From contig JAGTWJ010000002.1 of the NCBI GenBank assembly GCA_020064725.1, positions 4,464,001 through 4,528,000 of the forward strand: a stretch of DNA of 64,000 nt, written 5' to 3'. A program made the position numbers and the translations under genes. This DNA comes from Drechslerella dactyloides (taxonomy: Eukaryota > Ascomycota > Orbiliomycetes > Orbiliales > Orbiliaceae). Under the pieces are notes generated by a model. The model worked only from the letters and a program-made list of their open reading frames with translations. It ran no database searches and was not told where the DNA came from. Positions 56,214 through 64,000 of this stretch are shown here, in pieces. The stretch's first letter is position 1. Each line of letters starts with the position of its first letter.

Positions 56214-58175
56214 CAGTGGCCAGACATACACCGTGTTTGATACCTGACAGCTGGCGAACTCTTACATCCTGCTTGTCCTTCTAGGGGGCTTGCGGCCAGC
56301 TCAAATACTGATAGCACCTGTGTTGCTCTTTATACATTGGCATTTGTGGTCACACTCCGGAAAGGCATCGTGATGGAATGACATCCTATTAAACAAAGAA
56401 GTGCACGAAGAAAACGGTCTGCTGAACTAGCCACGAGGGCGATAGCTCTGTGATCCTGCGCTCATATTTTGGGCTCTTCCTTGCGTCTATTCCAACCATC
56501 GACACCGTTCCCGGAGACTCATCAGATACATGGTCCTCTGCATCGCGCATGCTAAGCCATTGTAGGCTCCATTTTTGAGTCATTCTCAGAGCATAGAATA
56601 TGAGTCTCGAGTCATGGCTCCCTGATGAAGGTGATGCCTACATGACGAGAGAGCGTATCACACAGACAATTTCAGAACACTCCTAGGCCTCCATGGCCTA
56701 TTTTTTGCGGCTTTTGTGCTACGTGCTTTCACCGCTTGCGTGTCTATTCGAAAGAACAGATCTCGTGAAAACTGAGAAGACGTACTAGAGGGGCGGCGCT
56801 ACAAACGGGCTGTGGTCCGGGCTCGGTTTGGTCTTTTAGCAGGCTTGATAGCAATTGAGAAGTGGTGGCTGAGGTTCGTTTCAGCGTCATGGCGGCTCAG
56901 GGTCCCAACAGAGATTGAGGCCGGAGGGTTGCAGTGGTGTCCTCGGCTGTTGCTGTTTGAATGGTGAGACGTCGGCTTCATGTTGCAGTAAGGAATGATG
57001 GCAGTTGAGCCGCGTTGTTAGAAGCAAGATGGGCGTTCTTCGTGATTGGAGCTTCCAGATCGTGAGAGATTTACAAGCGGCGACATGATGGCGGATGGAT
57101 TTGCGATGCAGGATTCGCGGTGAGTGCGAACACTCCAACTTCTCCTTGCACTCTTGAACGGGTGCCTTGTGGTCCACAACTTCTTCATTCTCGTCAACAG
57201 TTCCCAGGTCTACGACCGTACCGGCCTTTGCACCCTTCATTGGGATACTCCTGTCTTGATCTTTCTGCATTCTCGTCGACTACCACCCCGCCAGTCGCTC
57301 CAGAAACCGAATCCAACGTTTGCGCATGTCTTGCAGGTCCAACCGGCTGTTCTAGGACCGTATCCATTCCACATCGCGGATATTCGCAGGCGTATACAGA
57401 AGATTGCTATCACGGCCGACCTTGCGATAATTCTGGCTTTGAGGATCCTTCTATTTCGCTGTCATCATACTTGCTACTGCTTCGCCAGAGACGGAATCTG
57501 AAGGGTACTTCGAAGGAACCTTGTGTCGACGGCGCCGCGATGTCCACTCCGGTGGGTCCTCCTACTTTGCTCCGTAAAAAGACAAAGTTTGAGGTATTGT
57601 TACGCTGGTGAGAGCTATGTGCTCGCCCCTGTGGGAGAAACTGTCCGTTCCTAAGATAACACCGGATTTTCGAAGTTTTTGTTTGCGCCAGTGGAAGATG
57701 GGTATCGTGACTCTGCGACCTAGATGATCCGATCTTGCCATGGTTGTTGGTCTAGTTGCGGTTCTTGCTGTATGTGAGCTGTGATTCGTCGTCGCGAGGA
57801 GCGGGTATTGGAATCAGACAAGAGCAGGAGTCAGGCGGTGTGCCGTGGCGGTCTCCGAGGTGTTCTCGTGGGCTGGGAAGTAGAGAGTGCGGGGCTTGGC
57901 TCAAAGGAGTGCTCAAATATTGGAAGCTGCGGGGCACGGGATGCACTGTGATGTCTGGAGGAGCTTGTGCGTACAGAGGAAGAGACTGGCGAAGTGCGAG
58001 GATTTGGCCAAATTTTTCCAACATTTGACAACTTGATTGTCTACAATACTACATACAGTTCGTCGGGCGGGGTTACAGGGCCCATTGAGTTGCCGTGCCT
58101 GGTCCGCGCGATAGTGGTGAATACATTATCCAAGTGTTTGGTCTCGCAACCGAGACTCTCCGACGTTCACGAGAG

Positions 58176-58190
58176 CTTGGCTTGCAAGAT
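58176..58190. repeat. Variant core of the dispersed repeat
   Basis: CTTGGCTTGCAAGAT, matching the core of the copy at 29719-29750 (TTGGCTTGCAAGACC). It is short and could be chance; it is listed because it falls in gene-poor DNA like the other copies. Confidence 0.3.
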
Positions 58191-58471
58191 CTTAACTCTG
58201 GACTAAGTTCGGTAAGTACCAAAATTGTGATATTGCTATATCTTTGCCACTTGCTGATATATCCGCGGCCATCTTGCAAAACAACCTCCCAAACTGAACC
58301 CTTCAAGACCATGAACTGTTCTCAGCTGCCCTGTACAAGCTCGTATATCGCCCATTCGATGTTATATGCGGAATACAGTTCATCAAATTCTTCCGGCATA
58401 AAATCTGCCTTCTCTTTACGGCGTCTTCTCACGCTGATGTCCCTGCCTGCCTCGGATCATCACTGAACATT

Positions 58472-59602
58472 TCAGATATTTGACTCATTCTCAAATCCAG
58501 ATTGCGATAGCTCTTCAAAGAATCCTGATCGACTATCGTCCGGGTTCCGCTCGATGATCCCGAAGATACCGCCTCCATCCATAAACCCCGGGGAGATTTC
58601 ATCCATTCCCCCAGCAGGTGGACTTGGGACGGTAGGCTCATCATTCACCAGATATACAGTAACCAGCTCGCGTAGAAACCTCTCTAAATTTTTAACGGCT
58701 TCGTCCGCAGTATCTGCCAGGCCAGCAAAGTTCAGCGCAATCGGACCTATCGTGTCCCGAATGCCAGGGAGTGCTCGAGCAGTTTGCCCCTGAGGATCAA
58801 GCTGTGTGATGATGGTTTCAGTATATTGTGCGGTTTCGATTACACCCTTGATCCAGCCGCGGATGTCCTGCCCTAAATCTTGAAATATTTTAATCAACTC
58901 AATGATCGAGTCGTCGTCGATTTCGTTAACCGTGACATCATTTATTCCAAAAAGATATCTGACCATCGTCCTCAGTTCCTGCCAGGAACCCGTTACCCCA
59001 GAGATTGTTTGTACCAGTCCATGAGTATATTCGATTAAGGTTGGAGGAACATCATTGAGCGCCGTCGCGAACTCGTTCAGAGTGTAAGCAATTAATCGGG
59101 CTGACAAGGAAGGCTGAGTGTTTTCGGCATCCCTCAACTCGATGAGTTCGTCATGGACTTGCTCGATGAGTAGTACTTGACCGACGATATCTTCAAAAGA
59201 GGATACGAAGCTGAATATCGCATTGATAGATCGAAGTAGGAAGTCTTGTCCCAATCCATTTGGGTCTTCAACGAACATCCGAATCTGTCGCCATGTGGCG
59301 TCGATCTTGGCGCGTTTGTGCAGACGGTGCTGCTCCTGACGCAGCTGCGAAGTTCCCTGATCGGTGACATATTGGTCTTGAAGATAATCTAGGGATTGAT
59401 CACCATGCCGTCTGATGTCATAAGGGTTTGTGAAGCTATCGTTCGGAAGCTGGATTGTCTGTGAGACAACTCTCGAGGGCTGTGGTTGTAGCGCTTGGCT
59501 GTATAGTCTACTCAAGACTATCAGGGTGGAGCCGATCAATGCTGCTCCAATCAAGACAATGATATACTGCTGGGTAAACCTCTGAGAGAAAGAATAGAAC
59601 AT
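58472..59602 (-). CDS. Single-pass membrane protein of unknown function
   Basis: Single-exon frame of 376 residues with an ATG start. A short N-terminal tail precedes one hydrophobic segment (about 13-31, YIIVLIGAALIGSTLIVLS), with no signal-peptidase-like site after it. It is therefore probably a signal anchor or tail-out protein. The following 300 residues are helical, with many Leu/Ile/Gln heptad-like patterns (IGQVLL, HDELIELRDAE, DSIIELIKIFQDLGQDI). The C-terminus is Gly/Pro/Ser-rich and acidic. No conserved domain recognised. It is divergent from the PRMT5 gene, separated by 1.2 kb. The regular helices and intact length argue that it is a real gene. Confidence 0.6.
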   Translation of the reverse strand: MFYSFSQRFTQQYIIVLIGAALIGSTLIVLSRLYSQALQPQPSRVVSQTIQLPNDSFTNPYDIRRHGDQSLDYLQDQYVTDQGTSQLRQEQHRLHKRAKIDATWRQIRMFVEDPNGLGQDFLLRSINAIFSFVSSFEDIVGQVLLIEQVHDELIELRDAENTQPSLSARLIAYTLNEFATALNDVPPTLIEYTHGLVQTISGVTGSWQELRTMVRYLFGINDVTVNEIDDDSIIELIKIFQDLGQDIRGWIKGVIETAQYTETIITQLDPQGQTARALPGIRDTIGPIALNFAGLADTADEAVKNLERFLRELVTVYLVNDEPTVPSPPAGGMDEISPGFMDGGGIFGIIERNPDDSRSGFFEELSQSGFENESNI

Positions 59603-60816
59603 CGTGAGGTCCCGAGACTACGAGTCAGGAAACGATCCCGGGTAGTCTGATCAGGAGTATTTTCAAGGACGAGCTCGAAGGGTGTTATAAATTATTTTTA
59701 AGAACATGCCATGACAGTAACGGCCAAATGATAGCGGGATGGCTTCGCAAGGCAAGTAAGAGTGTCTATCCCGCCGCCATATAAGTCTATGGAGCTACTA
59801 CTTGCGCAACTACCATTGATTGGCCCGGCCGAGTATTTAGAAAGCTATTGTGAATAGATCTAGGAGGCCAAGCTCACGAATACTGTACTCTTGTCCCCGT
59901 ATTCGCCGAATTGAGACATTATGCGGCATTAGTACTCACTCCAAGTGAGCTACTCGGCGTATTCAGTACGCGGCAGTTCTGAGGCAAATTGATCGGGATA
60001 TATTCAGTTCTCAAATCTGGGAAATAGCCACCGCCGAACAGTCGAATCAGCAGTGCCTCGATTCTGCTTTAAAGTCTGGTTCGCACAGTACTTGGCACTA
60101 GTATACAGCATGCGCTCTACGGCTTTCTGCAATATAGCCGCATTTGAATCTCAACAATAATGTACCCGACAAGCTACGGAGTGAAGTGGCCCAAGCCCCT
60201 ACGACTGCAATTTGTTAAATTCAAATATCAAAAAATCCTCAAGAGTAACGATCGATCAACTGAAGAAATATAGGAAAAGAGTCATGAGGAGAAGTTGAGT
60301 TCCTCCTCAAATTGAGCTCTAGGAATTACCCTTGGGATGGACTTATTCCGGGAGGATTCTGGCCGGCTCAGAGCTGCGATATAGACTTGCAGTGTGAGAC
60401 TAGTCGACTATGTACTGTTGAAACGGAAATTCAGTGCCGACTGTAAATATCCAGACTCTGGTTTTATACAGACCTGTAGCTGGCCTTGAAGTGACGGATG
60501 GCACTAACTGATCTGGAACAACAATTTCTATCCAATAATTCCGAGATTTCTGTCATCAATCGAACAGTGTTGTATTTTACGCGTTGTTGTCTTGCTGTTT
60601 GACAAAGAATTTCACCCGCGTTCAAAGCGTGAGGCCTTCTTAAAGTAAACTCGATCAACCGAGCTCAAGCACATTCATTCTATTCACTCATTCAACCTTC
60701 GATCGGAAGAGTAGACCGGTACGCATCCGCTGTTAGCGGCCATCCATCGATATGAAACGCTAGGAACTTTCGAGGACAATATTGGGGCGCCACAAGCGAG
60801 AAAGATTCGATCCACA
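59603..60816. promoter_or_regulatory. Divergent promoter region between the membrane-protein and PRMT5 genes
   Basis: 1.2 kb between two divergent start codons. AT-rich, with no gene or RNA seen. Regulatory elements for both genes should lie here, but I can point to none. Confidence 0.4.
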
Positions 60817-63328
60817 ATGGACGCGAGCACAGCAGAAGAAGAGGTCAACAGCATGGCCGAAAATACGGATACAGTGCCCAGTTTCTACATCGGGGAGCAT
60901 TTGCCAGCCCCTGGTGGTGCTGTTACATCAGACCTCCTAGCCAAGGCAGCACGGGACAACGTAGGTGTTCATGACTATCTCCTTACTTCGAACATGGTAC
61001 TGGTGACACAAGAATCTATATGCTGACCCCCTGGCACATGATGAAGTATAACATGATAAGCGTAAACATTACGAACATAAAATACCAGCGCAAAGTAGAG
61101 GCCATAATCGTTGATGCCCAACAAAAAGGATTGGTCAGAGTATACATACCAGGACTCGAAGCCGAGGATGTTAATATTCATCCCGACGAGAATATCAACT
61201 CTGGGAAAGTTATTGGAGTAACATCATCTTGGATCCAGCTTGATTCAACAGATCCAGTAATTTCAAGCGCCTCTCGACAAGTTTTCCACCATGAAATCGG
61301 CTACGCGGGTTTCTGTGGTTTGATGTCCTTGTTGGTGCAAGGTCCCAGGGATCTTCAACAGAATCTAGCGGCATATTATCAGGCAATTGTTCAAGGCTTG
61401 GCTATAAATGCCTATCTTCAAATTAACATCGTGCTTCCTGCATATGGGCCTTCTCTGGAGTCAGATACAGAGATCGATTCACAAGCTGCCGAGCCTATCA
61501 TGCTCTATGATGAACTGAGCTCCTGGGATATTTGGAATGGCATACGAACAGCTGCAAGATATTCTTCACGAATCAGCTTAGGTAAGATTCCAGCTCCCGT
61601 GTTAAATGCTATGATTTCACAATCCAAGATGTTCTGCTCCTGGATTTTATAAACTGACAATATATTTGGCAGCTTTGCAAATTGAATACTCAATCCCCAA
61701 TACACATATTCAGGACAGATGGTTCGCAGAGCCTGTTCGTTATCTGATACTCGACTCCCAGGCTTACGTCCTAAACGCGAAGGGTTTCCTCGTATTGACA
61801 AAACACCATCAAAATCTGATCCAAAAACTCTCGAGGAAGTTGCCCCTATACCTGCTTGCAAATACTCGACACGCGGAGTTTACGCCGGAGCCCGAAAATC
61901 CTCTTGATGTGGACTTCCCACCTTTATCCGCGCTGGCTCCAAGGGGGGCTAGACAGGCTCCAACGACAAGCAGAAGAAGGGACGACCCCCAGTCTTACCG
62001 CAAATATTTGCATCATTTGTTGGCCAACCTACCTCCCCCACCGCCGCTTGACATATTCGGAGCTGGATATCAGGACTTCCTACAGTCTCCATTACAGCCC
62101 CTAGCTGATAATCTAGAGAGTATGACATATGAGGTATTCGAAAAAGATCCGGTCAAATACGATCAGTATGAGAAGGCCATCAAACTGGCGTTGGAGGATC
62201 TAAAAAATAAGGGAGTTGAAAATATGTAAGATGCAGCCCACTTTGTCACCTTAGTAATGCCAACATCCGGTTTACTGAATCTCTTCAATAGCTGCGTCGC
62301 TGTTGTAGGGGCTGGGCGTGGACCTCTAGTCACTCGTTGCATAAGAGCTGCGACCAATGCCAGCCTAGACATCCAGCTATTCGCTATTGAGAAAAATCCC
62401 AACGCCTACGTCCATCTGATGAAGATGAACCGGGATGTTTGGGATGGCCAGGTAACACTTGTCAAGACGGATATGCGAAAATGGAAGCCTCCCTCACACA
62501 TGCACATTCTGGTCTCTGAGCTCCTCGGCTCCTTCGCGGATAACGAGCTTTCTCCTGAATGTCTCGACGGTGTACAGCATGTTCTTGACCCAGAGGTTGG
62601 GATCAGCATACCTCAATCCTACACAGCGCACTATACACCAATAATGGCACCCAAACTCCACGGGGATCTGTTGAGCCGTGCGCCTTCTACGCCGGATGTG
62701 TACGAAGTCCCCTATGTGGTGATGCTTACGGCTATCGACTTTCTCTCTTTGGATCTGGAAGGCAATGTAAACATCGAGCAAGCATGGGAGTTTACACATC
62801 CAGCAGACGAATTGGAACATGACGGTGGCTTCAACGACCACAATCAAAGGGAGTCATTCTATCTGTTCCCGATCCCAAGGCGAGGCGTCATTCATGGAAT
62901 CGCAGGATACTTTGAATGCGTTCTATACAAGAATGAGAGCTCGATTGTTGAGCTTAGCACTCGACCTGATACAATAGATGCGAAGAGCAAAGATATGATT
63001 TCATGGTTCGCGATATATTTTCCCTTAAAGGTAAGAGTGTTGAAGATGCAACTTATATCTTTCGATGGAGGCAAGCTAACGGTCTTCTCAGGTACCAATG
63101 CCTGTACCGGATAGATCCGAAACGCAGGTTTCTTTCTGGCGAAATACGGATGGCAGAAAAGTTTGGTACGACTGGATGGTCGAAACATTTGCCTTCATTC
63201 CAGACCCTAAAACCTTCCCGGCTTTGACGTCGGCTAGCCCCTCATTCGACAGTATTCCGTTGAACAAACGAGTACTTATCGCAGCCTCAGAGATCCACAG
63301 TAGCAGGAAGAACGGCTGCCTCATGTGA
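60817..63328 (+). CDS. PRMT5-type protein arginine methyltransferase (Skb1/Hsl7)
   Basis: Five exons: 60817-60960, 61047-61581, 61673-62225, 62292-63030 and 63092-63328. All phases close, giving 735 residues. The N-terminal TIM-barrel region is recognisable where exon 2 begins (YNMISVNITNIKYQRKV), aligning with the usual YDMLTTPITN of the family. Before the Rossmann fold is FLQSPLQPLADNLESMTYEV, followed by FEKDPVKYDQYEKAI, including the Phe typical of symmetric dimethylation. The SAM site is VVGAGRGPLV (Gly417-Gly421), and the double-E loop is SELLGSFADNELSPE (Glu487, Glu496 or Glu500). The C-terminal beta-barrel is complete. Motifs for catalysis are all present, so it should be active. It diverges from the usual family sequence at TTP (here SVN) and elsewhere. 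The enzyme dimethylates histones, Sm proteins and others; yeast relatives act in morphogenesis and cell cycle. Confidence 0.9.
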
Positions 63329-64000
63329 TATCATCCCCGTCTTACCGCGATTGACTGTATGTGGAGATTTTGCACTCCATCAGCGGTATATCATTATTTC
63401 AGTTATGCTTGGATGATATCGAAGGAGGGTAGGAGGCAATGCAACTAATTAGATCAGTATTTTGAATGTGAAATAATGAACATGCCTATAAATATATCGA
63501 TATTCTGGTTAGGACTTGAGCAGTGGCCTACTTAATGAGGCCCCACACTTTGGTACGACCATAGCAATACATATAAGGTTATTCCAAATTATCAAGACTC
63601 GCTTTCCCGCGATGTTTTTGGCAGCGCTATCAACGAAATTGGGATGATTTCACGAACGTTCGAACTGTGCAGAGTCTACTCTCTGCGCATCAACGACAGC
63701 AGCAACCAGTCGTGCCCGCACCGAGCAGTAAAGGCGAACAAAATCTTAAGACTCTCTTATATTCCAGTTCACAGATATCTCCACATGCATGACGAAAGCA
63801 AGACACCCACACCGACGGAATACAATACTTCGTCTTACTTCTATTATAATCCACAAGCTTGGTCGTATAAATGCTGAATTAATATTTGACATAGAAATAA
63901 TATTATAGGATTACTTATTTTCGAACTCTACAATATGACTCTTCGCATATGAGCCCTTTCTTCTCATTTTATGCCCTTACCAGTTCAGTAGATCTACATT
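63329..64000. other. 3' flank of the PRMT5 gene to the window end
   Basis: AT-rich. A 77-residue ATG frame at 63644-63877 has no recognised motif and is not called. Nothing else seen. Confidence 0.5.

Larger units (their letters stand above)
48148..58471. other. 10 kb gene-poor region with gene relics
   Basis: No intact gene that I can defend. Patches of 200-500 bp have coding-like composition (about 48.8-49.3, 55.5-56.2 and 56.9-57.6 kb), but they are broken by stops or use poor starts. The best relic is listed at 55545-56213. TGCATG alternations occur near 52960-53270, and a variant repeat core at 58176-58190. The promoter of the WD40 gene is next to 48147. Confidence 0.45.

Noticed and set aside
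57120..57611. 163-residue plus-strand frame
   Set aside because: The start codon is GTG, the opposite strand and another plus frame are also open, and the composition is Ser/Pro/Leu/Cys-skewed. No domain seen.

Overview
The window is nuclear DNA of a filamentous ascomycete (Pezizomycotina). The evidence is short introns (53-125 bp) with GT-AG ends and CTAAC/CTGAC branch sites, a fungal Zn2Cys6 regulator, a fungal-type F-box protein, cysteine-rich secreted proteins, and housekeeping genes (VPS24, p23, pirin, PRMT5) with fungal gene structure. I cannot name the species. All exon joins were made by hand from reading frame, splice consensus and family motifs.

Layout. (1) 1-2.6 kb: a Zn2Cys6 transcription factor with a long pyrimidine-rich leader, followed by a 6.4 kb gene desert. 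(2) 9.0-17.8 kb: an accessory island on the minus strand. It holds three paralogous two-exon genes (here A, B, C) and, between B and C, a three-exon gene (D) with a Cys-His-Asp signature of the transglutaminase/papain-like fold. This is the most novel part of the window. (3) 19.3-24.2 kb: a secreted 12-cysteine protein and an F-box protein in otherwise empty DNA. (4) 25.4-31.7 kb: a compact block with ESCRT-III VPS24, Hsp90 co-chaperone p23, a pirin, an intron-containing tRNA (probably Thr-CGU) and a DUF2235 hydrolase. (5) 34.0-39.4 kb: a short-chain dehydrogenase and an 1101-residue disordered protein. (6) 40.4 kb: a 65-residue secreted six-cysteine protein bracketed by inverted repeats. (7) 43.0-48.1 kb: a 1646-residue WD40/alpha-solenoid protein with a long disordered tail. 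(8) 48.1-58.5 kb: gene-poor DNA with gene relics. (9) 58.5-63.3 kb: a single-pass membrane protein divergent from a complete but diverged PRMT5 methyltransferase.

A short dispersed repeat whose end reads roughly TTGTCTCGYAAACCAG occurs in many of the gene-poor gaps, in two places as an inverted pair. It looks like a family of MITE-like elements. The core genes act in general cell biology: membrane traffic, chaperoning and arginine methylation. The A-D island, the two secreted cysteine-rich proteins and the repeats form the accessory fraction. Whether A-C functionally oppose or assist D is a hypothesis only.
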